From contig NZ_RKQF01000001.1 of NCBI RefSeq assembly GCF_003814875.1, positions 6,758,001-6,822,000 of the forward strand: a DNA stretch of 64,000 bases, read 5' to 3'. A model generated the notes under the pieces. That model searched no databases. It saw nothing but the letters and a program-made list of their open reading frames with translations, and had not been told where the DNA came from. This DNA comes from Streptomyces sp. Ag109_O5-1 (GTDB taxonomy: Bacteria > Actinomycetota > Actinomycetes > Streptomycetales > Streptomycetaceae). The translations under genes and the position numbers were made by a program. Shown here piece by piece: positions 34,111-42,580 of this stretch (position 1 is the stretch's first letter; each line of letters opens with the position of its first letter).

Positions 34111-35304
34111 ATGGACGCCCGCTTCACCGACGAGCAGGACGAGATCCGGCGCGCCCTGCGTGAACTGCTCCACAAGCGCTGCGGTCCGGAGGACGTACGG
34201 GCCGCCGTCGACCGGGCGGGAGGCCATGACCCCGGCCTCTGGACCGCCCTGAGTGAACAACTGGGCCTGCCCGGGCTCGCGCTCCCCGAGGCGTACGGCG
34301 GGGTCGGCTGTTCCGGCACGGAAGTGGCTCTGGCGGTCGAGGAGTTGGGGCGCTCCCTGGCCCCCACCCCCTTCCTGGCCACCGCCGTCCTCGCGGCCCC
34401 GCTGCTCCTCGCCCTCGGTACCGACGCCCAGCGCGCCGAGCTGCTCCCGAGGATCGCGGCCGGCGGCCTCACCGCCGCCCTCGCCGTCCCCGGTACCCGG
34501 CTCGGCACCGCGCTCGCCCTCACCGGGACGGACGGCGGCGACTGGGCCGGCGGCGGCCGGGCCGGGGGCATCCAGGCCAGGCGCAAGGGGCAGGAGGGCG
34601 GGTGGCGGCTGTACGGGGAGGCCGACCAGGTTCTCGACGGGCACAGCGCCGGACTGCTGCTCGTCCCGGCGCACACCGGGGGGTACGCCCGCTCGCGCGT
34701 CCTGCTCTTCCTGGTGGCGGGGGACGCGGCCGGGGTCGTACGGACCCGGCGGACCGCCCTCGACGCCACCCGGAGCCAGGCCCGGGTGCAACTGCGCGAG
34801 GTGCACGCCGAGTTGCTCGGAGCGGACGAGGACACCGACATCCGTCCCGCGCTTGCCTCCCTCGGCGACTTTGTCGCCGCCGTGCTCGCGGGCGAGGCGG
34901 TCGGGGCCGCCGACCGGGCGCTGGAGCGGACCGTGGAGTACGTGAAGCAGCGCGAGCAGTTCGGACGGGTCATCGGGTCCTTCCAGGCCGTCAAGCACCG
35001 GCTGGCCGATGTGTACGTGGCGGTACGGGCGGCCAGGTCGGCCGCCTACTACGCGGCCTGGGCCACGGCGCACGGGGACCACGTGGGCGGGCTGGCGCTC
35101 GCGCAGGCGCTGGAGGCGCTGCGGACCGCCGCCGGGGAGGGGATCCAGTTGCACGGCGGGATCGGTTTCACCTGGGAGCACGAGGCGCATATGTACTTCA
35201 AGCGTGCGGCAGGGGACGAGTTGTTGTTCGGGCCCGTGCACCGGCTGCGCGGCCACGCGGCCGCCACGGCAGGGCTGTTCGAGCGGGCGGAGGTGACGGT
35301 GTGA
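34111..35304 (+). CDS. Acyl-CoA dehydrogenase, beta-type subunit
   Basis: 397 residues. The catalytic-Glu motif reads GGIGFTWEHEAHMYFKR and 'KQREQFGRVIGSFQAVKH' is present. The middle-domain FAD segments of the alpha type are missing. It has the beta character of alpha2beta2 dehydrogenases but has no alpha partner next to it; the unpaired alpha gene at 13422 is the obvious candidate. AGGAGG precedes the ATG. It overlaps the following gene by 4 bases. Confidence 0.92.
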   Translation: MDARFTDEQDEIRRALRELLHKRCGPEDVRAAVDRAGGHDPGLWTALSEQLGLPGLALPEAYGGVGCSGTEVALAVEELGRSLAPTPFLATAVLAAPLLLALGTDAQRAELLPRIAAGGLTAALAVPGTRLGTALALTGTDGGDWAGGGRAGGIQARRKGQEGGWRLYGEADQVLDGHSAGLLLVPAHTGGYARSRVLLFLVAGDAAGVVRTRRTALDATRSQARVQLREVHAELLGADEDTDIRPALASLGDFVAAVLAGEAVGAADRALERTVEYVKQREQFGRVIGSFQAVKHRLADVYVAVRAARSAAYYAAWATAHGDHVGGLALAQALEALRTAAGEGIQLHGGIGFTWEHEAHMYFKRAAGDELLFGPVHRLRGHAAATAGLFERAEVTV

Positions 35305-35771
35305 TCGGGGAACGGCTGGTGCAGCGGGTCTCCGCCACCCGGGGGTTCGCGAAGGTCGCCCCGCATGTCGTCCCGGCCCTGGACCGGGCCGTCCACCGGC
35401 TCAGCCGGGGCAGGGTGCTGCTCAGCGCACAGATGCTGCCCGGGGTGATCCTGACGTCCACCGGGGCGCGCAGCGGGCAGCTCCGGCGTACCCCGCTCGC
35501 GTGCATGCCGCAGGACGACGGCTGGTTCCTCGTCGGGTCCAACTTCGGCAGGGACGACCACCCCGCCTGGACGTACAACCTGCTCAGGCATCCCGACGCC
35601 GAGATCAGCTGGAAGGGACGGGACGTCCCGGTCACCGCCCGGCTGCTGGAGGGGGAGGAGCGGGCGGCCGCCTGGCGGGAGCTGCTGACGTTCTGGCCGC
35701 CGTACGCGGCGTACCAGGAACGGGTGGCGCGGGAGCTGCGGGTCTTCCGGCTCACCCGCAGGCAGGCATAA
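35301..35771 (+). CDS. Deazaflavin (F420)-dependent nitroreductase-family protein
   Basis: 156 residues of the Ddn/DUF385 type: GVILTSTGARSGQLRRTPLA, 'GWFLVGSNFGRDDHPAWTYNLLRHP' and a VTARLLEGEER strand. Such proteins bind F420 and reduce unsaturated carbonyl or quinone compounds. GTGA overlap with the acyl-CoA dehydrogenase places it in the same operon behind operator copy 9. A second member of the family is at 61101. Confidence 0.9.
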   Translation: MIGERLVQRVSATRGFAKVAPHVVPALDRAVHRLSRGRVLLSAQMLPGVILTSTGARSGQLRRTPLACMPQDDGWFLVGSNFGRDDHPAWTYNLLRHPDAEISWKGRDVPVTARLLEGEERAAAWRELLTFWPPYAAYQERVARELRVFRLTRRQA

Positions 35772-35849
35772 CGCAGGCAGGCATAGCGCGACAGGCGATG
35801 GCCCACCTCGGGTGAACCACCGCCTGCCAGACAGGACCCAGGGCGCGGG

Positions 35850-36497
35850 TTACTTCGTGGGCTTCTTCCCGGTCACGCCCAGGTGCACCAACAGCGCGAG
35901 GTTCGGCTTGAGTTCGGCCTGCTTCACGCCCCAGGTCTGGAAACCCTTCTGGTGCGCGGCGACGGCCGCGAGCATCGCGACCAGCGAACCGGCCACGGCC
36001 GCCGGGTGCACGTCCTTGTCGACCTTGCCCTTGGACTGCAACTCCGCGATGGAATCGGTCAGGGAGTTGTTCACCGAGTTCAGGATCTTCATACGGATCT
36101 TGTAGAACCGTTTGTCCCCCTCGGCGGCCCCCAGGTCGACCACGCGCAGAATCGCGTCGTTCTTGCGCCAGAACTCCAGGAATCCGTCCACGAGTTCCTG
36201 CGCGGTCGCCCAGCCGGCCTTGCCGACCCAGGAGCGCCCCGCGACCAGTTCCGTCAACTGGCCGCCCTCGGTGGCCATTTGCTCGGCGATCTCCAGGACG
36301 GCGCCCTCGACGTCCGGGAAGTACTGATAGAAGGTCGCGGGCGAAGTCCCCGCTTTCCGGGCGACATCGATGACCTTGACGTCCCGGTAAGGGGAGGAGC
36401 TGAGCATCTCGCTGAGGCAGTCGAGCAGCTTCTGCCGGGTCGCCTGCCCACGCCGGCCGGCCACGCGGCCGTCGACGGTACGCACTTGTCCTGTCAT
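35850..36497 (-). CDS. TetR-family transcriptional regulator, probable master regulator of the operator set
   Basis: 215 residues. The N-terminal HTH is at about 40-60 (VKVIDVARKAGTSPATFYQYF), and the C-terminal all-alpha ligand domain includes 'VDLGAAEGDKRFYKIRMKIL'. It is the only TetR protein in the window, sits in the middle of the 16 CTGACG-N3-CGTCAG sites and has a degenerate copy over its start codon. TetR proteins often bind 15-bp palindromes of this kind, and acyl-CoA esters are common inducers. Binding is inferred. It converges with the F420 protein gene and is followed upstream by the VOC-afsK pair. Confidence 0.93.
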   Translation of the reverse strand: MTGQVRTVDGRVAGRRGQATRQKLLDCLSEMLSSSPYRDVKVIDVARKAGTSPATFYQYFPDVEGAVLEIAEQMATEGGQLTELVAGRSWVGKAGWATAQELVDGFLEFWRKNDAILRVVDLGAAEGDKRFYKIRMKILNSVNNSLTDSIAELQSKGKVDKDVHPAAVAGSLVAMLAAVAAHQKGFQTWGVKQAELKPNLALLVHLGVTGKKPTK

Positions 36498-36505
36498 GCC
36501 GTCAG
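36491..36505. promoter_or_regulatory. Degenerate TetR-type operator over the TetR start codon
   Basis: CTGTCATGCCGTCAG: right half perfect, left half with two changes. It covers the ATG of the regulator, so it may mediate weak autoregulation. Confidence 0.4.
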
Positions 36506-36665
36506 CTTACCGAGGGGTGATCGGAGCGCGATTCGGCCGACTGCAAATGGGGTGCACGAATGTGCGGAGCCGCCGCACCGAAGGGAAACGGCGGCGAAAG
36601 CGCCGGTCACTCCGTCGGGGTGCGGCCGGTCTGCGGGGTGCGGGCCGGGCGGTTACTTTGACGAC

Positions 36666-37388
36666 ATGGCCGAAAACAGGGCATCCGAATACCGGGAGGG
36701 CGTCCCGTGCTGGGTGGACGTGCAGCTTCCCGACGTCGAGGCGGGCAAGCGGTTCTACGGTGAGCTCTTCGGGTGGACCTTCGAGGACACCGACGGCGGC
36801 TCCGCGCTGGCCCGCCTGGGTGGCGCGGACGTCGCCGGGCTGGCCCGCAAGACGGACGGCCGGATGCCCACCGTGTGGACGGTGTACTTCGCGACCCCCG
36901 ACGTGTACGCCTTCACCCGGCGGATCCTCGCGGCCGGCGGCCATGTGCTGCTGGAGCCCGTGCCCGTCCGCGACCTCGGCACCGCCGCCCAGGTCGCCGA
37001 CCCGCAGGGCGCCGTCTTCGGCCTCTGGCAGGCCGCCGCCCGCCGCGGCTTCGGGGTCCGGCACGCCCCCGGCACCTTCGCCTGGGCGCAGCTCTACACC
37101 AGCGACACCGACGCGGCCAACGCCTTCTACTCCCAGCTCTTCACCGACGCCCTGTTCGGCGCCGGTGCCGCCCCGGACTTCGGCCGTGCCCCTGTGACCG
37201 AGGTGTTCGCGGCCGGGATGCCGTCCCAGTTCGTCGTCCACTTCCGGACCGGGGACGTGGAGGCCGCGGTCGGGGCGGTGCAGCAGCTGGGCGGCCGGGT
37301 GCAGGCGCCGCCCTTCAGCACGTCGTACGGAAAAGTCGCCGTCGTGACCGACAATCAAGGGGCGTCCTTCGCGCTGCTGCAACGCTGA
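36666..37388 (+). CDS. VOC-superfamily protein (two glyoxalase/bleomycin-resistance domains)
   Basis: 240 residues in two beta-alpha-beta-beta-beta repeats: CWVDVQLPDVEAGKRFYGELFGWTFE and AWAQLYTSDTDAANAFYSQLF are the two repeat starts. Metal ligands are not complete, so it could be a binding rather than catalytic protein. It directly precedes afsK on the same strand. Confidence 0.88.
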   Translation: MAENRASEYREGVPCWVDVQLPDVEAGKRFYGELFGWTFEDTDGGSALARLGGADVAGLARKTDGRMPTVWTVYFATPDVYAFTRRILAAGGHVLLEPVPVRDLGTAAQVADPQGAVFGLWQAAARRGFGVRHAPGTFAWAQLYTSDTDAANAFYSQLFTDALFGAGAAPDFGRAPVTEVFAAGMPSQFVVHFRTGDVEAAVGAVQQLGGRVQAPPFSTSYGKVAVVTDNQGASFALLQR

Positions 37389-37587
37389 GGCCACAAAAAT
37401 TCGGTACTCGGTGGCTAAATGTCTCACTTTGTCATGAGACACCCCGATTGGTCGCCGGGTTCGCAACCTGTGCCCGGGCCAGGAAGAATCAGGGTGCGTG
37501 CCGCCATGGCGGTGCGGTGGTGAGACGCTGCACAGGGTCGCGTACATATGTGGGTGGACGTGGCCCGTACGGGGAGGTGGCAGGCAA
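37389..37587. promoter_or_regulatory. afsK upstream region
   Basis: Contains TGTCTCA-N8-TGAGACA (37420-37441), a 7-bp inverted repeat, and the palindrome CCGCCATGGCGG (37501-37512). The first may be an operator or the terminator of the VOC gene. Confidence 0.45.
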
Positions 37588-39936
37588 GTGGTGGATCAGC
37601 TGACGCAGCACGATCCGCGCCGGATCGGGCCGTTCGAGGTGCTGGGACGGCTGGGGGCCGGCGGCATGGGGCTGGTCTATCTGGCGCGCTCGGCGTCCGG
37701 CCGGCGCGTGGCGATCAAGACGGTCCGGACCGAACTCGCCGAGGACCAGCTGTTCCGGGTCCGCTTCACCCGCGAGGTGGAGGCGGCCCGCGCGGTCTCC
37801 GGCTTCTACACGGCGGCCGTCGTCGACGCCGACCCGCGCGCCGCGGTGCCGTGGCTCGCGACCGCGTACGTCCCCGCGCCCTCCCTCGAGGAGATAGTGA
37901 ACGACTGCGGGCCGCTCCCGGCCCAGGCGGTGCGCTGGCTCGCGGCGGGCGTCGCCGAGGCGCTCCAGTCGATCCACGGCGCCGGACTGGTCCACCGCGA
38001 CCTCAAGCCGTCCAACGTCCTCGTCGTCGAGGACGGTCCCCGGGTCATCGACTTCGGCATCGCCTCCGGTGTCTCGAACACCCGCCTGACCATGACGAAC
38101 GTCGCGGTCGGCACCCCCGCCTACATGTCCCCCGAGCAGGCCAAGGACTCCCGCAGTGTCACCGGCGCCAGCGACGTCTTCTCCCTCGGCTCCATGCTCG
38201 TCTTCGCCGCCACCGGCCACCCGCCCTTCCACGGCGCCAACCCGGTCGAGACCGTCTTCATGCTGCTCCGCGAGGGCCCGGACCTGGAAGGCCTCCCGGA
38301 CGAGCTGCGCCCGCTCATCGAGTCCTGCATGCAGATGGAGGCCACCGCCCGCCCCAACCCGGCCGACCTCCAGGCCCAGCTGGCGCCCCACCTCTTCGGC
38401 TCCGGCTCCGACGACAGCGGTACGGCGTCCGCCTGGCTGCCCGAGAAGGCGGTCGGGCTGATCGAGTCCCGCCGCGGCGGCCGCCCGGCCGTGAAGTCCT
38501 CCGCGACCCCGTCGGGCGGCCGCAGCGGCGGCCGCCCGATGCTCCCCCCGCCGCCCTCCTACGACCCCGCGATCCCCGCCCCGGTCCCGGTCGGCGGCCC
38601 TTCCCCCGACACCGGCCCGGTGCGCCTGGCCGGCGCCCAGGTGCCCATCGGCCCCGGCCCGCGGGTCTCCGACACCCGCGCCGCCGCCGTCAAGATGCCG
38701 CCGCCCGAGGCCGGCCTGGTGGCCAGCTGGTCCCGCCCGCACCCCGGCGTCAACGGCGCCGACCCGGCCGTACCGGCGGTACCCGCCCAGCTGCCGGAGA
38801 CGGCGTCCGGCTGGCGCCCGTGGCGGTTCCGGATGTCCAACGACGTCTGGGGCACCCCGTCCGTCGAGGGCGACCTCGTCTACGTCACCTCCTTCGAGGT
38901 GCACGCCCTGGACGTGGCCACCGGCCGCCGCCGCTTCAAGACCCGCGACGTCGCCTGGTCCATGGCGGTCGCGGACGGCCGTGTCCACGCCTCCGACGGC
39001 CCCACCCTGTTCGCCCTGGAGGCCCGCGAGGGCGGCGACCTGTGGCGGCTGTCCACCGACGCCTGGGTGTACTCCCTCAAGGCCGACCGCGGCACCCTCG
39101 TCACCGGCACCCGGGGCGGCGGGGTCCAGGCCTGGGAGGCCTCCAACGGGCAGAAACTCTGGGAGCTGTCCGGCGCCCAGACCGACTTCGAGGCCCCCGA
39201 GTCCGGGCCCTCCCTGTACGACGGCACGGTCTACGTCTGGCAGGACGCCAGGCTGCGCGCGCTGGACGCCCGTACCGGCGACGAACGCTGGTCGTACCCC
39301 ATCGGCGACGCGGCCTCCTGCGGCGGGGTCCCGGTCCGCCTCACCCACGCCGACGACGGCTTCGTGTACGCCTCCGCGGGTACCCGCGTCATCGCCCTCG
39401 ACACCGCCACGGGCCGCGTCCGCTGGCACTTCGAGGCCCCCGCCGTCTTCCTCTCCCCGCCGACCTTCGTACCCGGCCCCGCGGTCACCGGCGGCGGCAT
39501 CTACCTCGCCGACTACCTCGGCACGGTCTACGCCCTCGACGCCACCGACGGCCGCGACCGCTGGCGCATCGCGACCGAGGCCCGCGCCTCGATCGAGCCG
39601 GTGCTGGTCGCCGCGGGCCATGTCCACGTCGGCAGCGGCAAGGGCCTCTACACCCTGGACGCGGTCACCGGCACCCCCAAGTGGCGCTTCCAGGCGGGCG
39701 GCGATGTCGTCGGCGCCCCGGCGGTGGCCGAGGGCCGTATCCACTTCGGCTCCACCGACCACCTCCTGTACACGCTGAAGGCCGACGACGGCCGGCTGCG
39801 GTGGAAGCTGGCGACGGGCGGGGAGATCACCGGGTCGCCGGTGGTGAAGGACGGCGTGGTGTACGCGTGCAGCAAGGACCGGTGCGTGTACGCCCTGGAC
39901 GCGGAGAAGGGGACGGGGACGGCTCGCACGGCGTGA
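37588..39936 (+). CDS. afsK: Serine/threonine protein kinase AfsK
   Basis: Phosphorylates AfsR and itself on Ser/Thr, linking a cell signal to antibiotic production; also acts at hyphal tips. 782 residues: an N-terminal Hanks-type kinase (RLGAGGMGLVYLA, Lys44, HRDLKPSN with Asp138, DFG at Asp155), with Thr168 at the place of the known autophosphorylation site. A Pro-rich linker and a C-terminal PQQ/beta-propeller follow, with repeats such as VYALDATDGRDRWRI. GTG at 37588 has GGGGAGG 10 bases upstream and gives the known N-terminus MVDQLTQ. Confidence 0.97.
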   Translation: MVDQLTQHDPRRIGPFEVLGRLGAGGMGLVYLARSASGRRVAIKTVRTELAEDQLFRVRFTREVEAARAVSGFYTAAVVDADPRAAVPWLATAYVPAPSLEEIVNDCGPLPAQAVRWLAAGVAEALQSIHGAGLVHRDLKPSNVLVVEDGPRVIDFGIASGVSNTRLTMTNVAVGTPAYMSPEQAKDSRSVTGASDVFSLGSMLVFAATGHPPFHGANPVETVFMLLREGPDLEGLPDELRPLIESCMQMEATARPNPADLQAQLAPHLFGSGSDDSGTASAWLPEKAVGLIESRRGGRPAVKSSATPSGGRSGGRPMLPPPPSYDPAIPAPVPVGGPSPDTGPVRLAGAQVPIGPGPRVSDTRAAAVKMPPPEAGLVASWSRPHPGVNGADPAVPAVPAQLPETASGWRPWRFRMSNDVWGTPSVEGDLVYVTSFEVHALDVATGRRRFKTRDVAWSMAVADGRVHASDGPTLFALEAREGGDLWRLSTDAWVYSLKADRGTLVTGTRGGGVQAWEASNGQKLWELSGAQTDFEAPESGPSLYDGTVYVWQDARLRALDARTGDERWSYPIGDAASCGGVPVRLTHADDGFVYASAGTRVIALDTATGRVRWHFEAPAVFLSPPTFVPGPAVTGGGIYLADYLGTVYALDATDGRDRWRIATEARASIEPVLVAAGHVHVGSGKGLYTLDAVTGTPKWRFQAGGDVVGAPAVAEGRIHFGSTDHLLYTLKADDGRLRWKLATGGEITGSPVVKDGVVYACSKDRCVYALDAEKGTGTARTA

Positions 39937-39958
39937 GTGCCGGGGGTTGAGCGCCGAA

Positions 39959-40003
39959 GGGGGTGCCGCGATCGGTCGACGGCCGTGCTGCATCGGCACC
40001 CCC
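39959..40003. terminator. Hairpin between convergent afsK and enoyl-CoA hydratase
   Basis: GGGGGTGCCG (39959-39968) pairs with CGGCACCCCC (39994-40003) around a 25-base loop that has internal GACGGCC/GGCCGT pairing. It lies 22 bases after the afsK stop. Confidence 0.65.
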
Positions 40004-40125
40004 GGGACGGCCGTCGTACCGGTTGGTCGCACGGAAGGGTTGTGCACGGCGGCCGTCGCTCGGGGTGGGAGTCGGCTCCCACAGCGAACGGTACGCCGGG
40101 GTGACCCGGGCCGCCACGCGGCGAT

Positions 40126-40899
40126 TCAGCGGATGCGGGGCGGGGTCCGGGGCCGGTCGCGGAAGAGGTCCGTCTGCCGGTCCGCGGGCAGGTTGCCCAG
40201 GGCGATCAGGTGCGGTGCCTGGGCGAACCCCCGCTCCCGCGCCGCCTCCTTCGCCGCCCACAGCGCCCGTACGCTCCCCTGCACCCCCTCCGTCGGATAC
40301 CCGGCGATCACGGTCGCGCAGCGCACCGCCGCCTCCAGCGCCCGCCCGGCGCCGGTCACTTCCGACACCAGCCCCACCTCGTACGCCCTGCGCGCACCCA
40401 TCCGCTCCGCGTTGCCCATGAGCACCATCCGGGCCACCTCCCCGTACGGCATCCGCTGGGCCAGCAGCACGGACTCGTAGGCGCTGACCATGCCGTAGGA
40501 GGTGTGCGGGTCGAAGAACGTGGCGGTCTCGTCGGCGATCACGAAGTCCGCCTCCCCGAGGAGGTAGAAGGCACCCCCGCAGGCCATCCCGGCCACGGCG
40601 GCGACCACCGGCTTCCACAGGTCGTTCGCCTTGGGCCCGATCGCGAGCAGCGGATCGTCCTGGCTGTACGGGGACGAGGGCTGTGGTACGACCGCGTCCC
40701 GGTCCAGCCCGGTGCTGAAGGCACGCCCGCCGGCCCCGGTGAGGACGACGGCCCGTACCGCGTCGTCGAACCGCAACGCCCGCCAGGTGTCGGTGAGTCC
40801 GGCGGCGGTGGTGAGGTCGATGGAGTTCAGTTTCTCCGGCCGGTCGAGGGTGAGGACCGCGACCCCGGTCTCCTTGTCGGTGGTGAGTCGCAGGGTCAC
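40126..40899 (-). CDS. Enoyl-CoA hydratase/isomerase family protein
   Basis: A 257-residue crotonase: LTGAGGRAFSTGLDRD replaces the usual FCAG segment, and VAAVAGMACGGAFYLLGEADFV forms the second part of the oxyanion hole. The changes at the first motif suggest a different reaction or substrate size than for the gene at 20018. GTG start overlaps the DUF35 stop by 4 bases. Third gene of an LTP-DUF35-hydratase operon behind operators 10 and 11. Confidence 0.9.
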   Translation of the reverse strand: MTLRLTTDKETGVAVLTLDRPEKLNSIDLTTAAGLTDTWRALRFDDAVRAVVLTGAGGRAFSTGLDRDAVVPQPSSPYSQDDPLLAIGPKANDLWKPVVAAVAGMACGGAFYLLGEADFVIADETATFFDPHTSYGMVSAYESVLLAQRMPYGEVARMVLMGNAERMGARRAYEVGLVSEVTGAGRALEAAVRCATVIAGYPTEGVQGSVRALWAAKEAARERGFAQAPHLIALGNLPADRQTDLFRDRPRTPPRIR

Positions 40900-41309
40900 G
40901 GCCGCTCCAGGACCCACTGCGGGACGCCGTCCGCGAAGACCGCCTGGACCCGGGCGCCGATCCGGATCCGCTGCGGGGGGAGAGAGCCGAGAGGCGCCCC
41001 GGCCTCGCTGACCATGTTGCCCACGATCCGCACCCGTGGCGCGTCGTCGAGTTCCACGACCACGACGTTGTACGGCGCCTGCGCCGCGTACTCGGGGAGC
41101 AGCGGCGGATGCGGGACGACGTACGACCAGATGCGGCCGCGCCCGTTCGTCGGCCGCCACTCGCTCGCGAACGACTGGCAGTGCGGGCAGCACGGGCGGG
41201 GCGGGAAGCGGGGCTCGTGGCAGTCGGCGCAGGCCTGGACGCGGAGCTCGCCGCGGGCCGCGTACTCCCAGAAGGGGGCGCCGTCGGTGTCGATGGCCGG
41301 TCGCAGCAT
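40896..41309 (-). CDS. DUF35 Zn-ribbon/OB-fold protein
   Basis: 137 residues. The zinc ribbon has Cys27, Cys30, Cys41 and Cys44 (CADC ... CPHC), followed by the OB fold with IWSYVVPHPPLLPEYAAQAPY and a basic C-terminus. It starts one base after the stop of the LTP gene and overlaps the hydratase, so the three should be made in equal amounts. By analogy with Ltp2/ChsH2 it should bind the LTP protein and position the acyl-CoA. Confidence 0.92.
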   Translation of the reverse strand: MLRPAIDTDGAPFWEYAARGELRVQACADCHEPRFPPRPCCPHCQSFASEWRPTNGRGRIWSYVVPHPPLLPEYAAQAPYNVVVVELDDAPRVRIVGNMVSEAGAPLGSLPPQRIRIGARVQAVFADGVPQWVLERP

Positions 41310-41310
41310 C

Positions 41311-42483
41311 TCAGCTCCGGTTGGTGAGGAGGAGGGCGGAGGTCGGGACGCCCTCGCCGGCGGTGACCAGGCAGGTGGCGGCGCCGGGCACCTGGGCGGT
41401 ACTGGTGCCGCGCAGCTGCTTGACGCCCTCGGTGATGAGGTTGAAGCCGTGCACGTAGGCCTCGCTGAGCCCCCCGCCGCCGGTGTTCACGGGCAGCCGC
41501 CCGCCGATCTCCAGGGCGCCCCCCTCGGTGAACGCCCCGCCCTCCCCTCTCCCGCAGAAGCCGTAGCCCTCCAGGGAGAGCGGTATGAGGGCGGTGAAGG
41601 CGTCGTAGATCTGGGCGACGTCGACGTCCTCCGGGGTGATGTCGGCGTGCTTCCAGAGGTGGCGGGCGGCGGTCCAGGCGGGGCCGGTGAGGGGGTCGTC
41701 GTTCCAGTAGTTGACCATGCCGTGGTGCTGGGCGGGGAGGCCCTGGGCGGCGGAGTGGACGTAGACGGGGGTCTTGGCGCAGTCCCGGGCCCGTTCGCGG
41801 GAGACGACCACGCAGGCCAGCGCCCCGTCCGTCTCCAGGCAGTTGTCGAAGAGGCAGAGGGGCTCGCTGATCCACCGGGAGGTCATGTACATCTCGCGGG
41901 TGAGGGGGCGGTCGTACATGACGGCGGCGGGGTTCTGGTTGGCGCGGTTGCGGCAGGCAAGGGCGACGTTGAAGAGGTGGTCGCGGGTGGCGCCGTACTC
42001 GTGCATGTAGCGGCGGGTGAGCATGGCGATCTCGTCGGCCGGCCGGAGCAGGCCGAAGGGGCGGGTCCACTGGGCGGGGGTGGGGAGCTGGACGGTGGTG
42101 TTGGTCCACGGGCGGGGTCCGGAGCCGCGCTTGCGTGACCGCCAGGCGACCCCGACGGAGGCCTGCCCGGAGGCGATGGCCGCGGCGAGGTGCGCGACCG
42201 TGGCGCAGGAGCCGCCGCCCCCGTACCCCACCTTGCTGAAGAAGGTCAGGTCGCCGAGGCCGACCGCCTTGGCCAGCTCCACCTCGTCGGTCTCCTCCAT
42301 GGTGAAGGAGGCGAGCGCATCGACCTCGCCGGGGGCGATGCCGGCGTCGTCGAGGGCGGCGAGGACGGCACGGCAGGCGAGGGTCTTCTCGTCCTCGTCG
42401 AGCCGTTTGGCGAAGGGGGTCTGGCCGATCCCGACGACGGCGGTGGCGTCCTTGAGGCCATGGAGACCTTTGCGATCGGTCAT
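41311..42483 (-). CDS. Lipid-transfer-protein thiolase-like enzyme, probable retro-aldolase
   Basis: 390 residues. It has the thiolase fold with YDAFTALIPLSLEGYGFC (Tyr293) instead of HDCF, the loop PVNTGGGGLSEAYVHGFN and a Cys at 93 (GGGGSCATV) near the usual nucleophile region. The absence of the catalytic His-Asp-Cys-Phe motif argues against thiolysis. The adjacent DUF35 and hydratase genes make a complete cleavage module. Divergent from the FadD3-like ligase, with two operators between. Confidence 0.9.
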   Translation of the reverse strand: MTDRKGLHGLKDATAVVGIGQTPFAKRLDEDEKTLACRAVLAALDDAGIAPGEVDALASFTMEETDEVELAKAVGLGDLTFFSKVGYGGGGSCATVAHLAAAIASGQASVGVAWRSRKRGSGPRPWTNTTVQLPTPAQWTRPFGLLRPADEIAMLTRRYMHEYGATRDHLFNVALACRNRANQNPAAVMYDRPLTREMYMTSRWISEPLCLFDNCLETDGALACVVVSRERARDCAKTPVYVHSAAQGLPAQHHGMVNYWNDDPLTGPAWTAARHLWKHADITPEDVDVAQIYDAFTALIPLSLEGYGFCGRGEGGAFTEGGALEIGGRLPVNTGGGGLSEAYVHGFNLITEGVKQLRGTSTAQVPGAATCLVTAGEGVPTSALLLTNRS

Positions 42484-42515
42484 GGTGCCCGCACCTCCAC
42501 GGCTCTCGCGCTCTG

Positions 42516-42530
42516 CTGACAGGCCGTCAG
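42516..42530. promoter_or_regulatory. TetR-type operator, copy 10
   Basis: CTGACAGGCCGTCAG, one mismatch, 32 bases before the LTP gene start (minus). Confidence 0.76.
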
Positions 42531-42542
42531 GCTACAGCTAAT

Positions 42543-42557
42543 CTGACGGTCAGTCAG
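42543..42557. promoter_or_regulatory. TetR-type operator, copy 11
   Basis: CTGACGGTCAGTCAG, one mismatch, 27 bases from copy 10 and 23 bases before the ligase start. Confidence 0.75.
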
Positions 42558-42580
42558 CTATGCATCCGGGGAGGTCGGTT

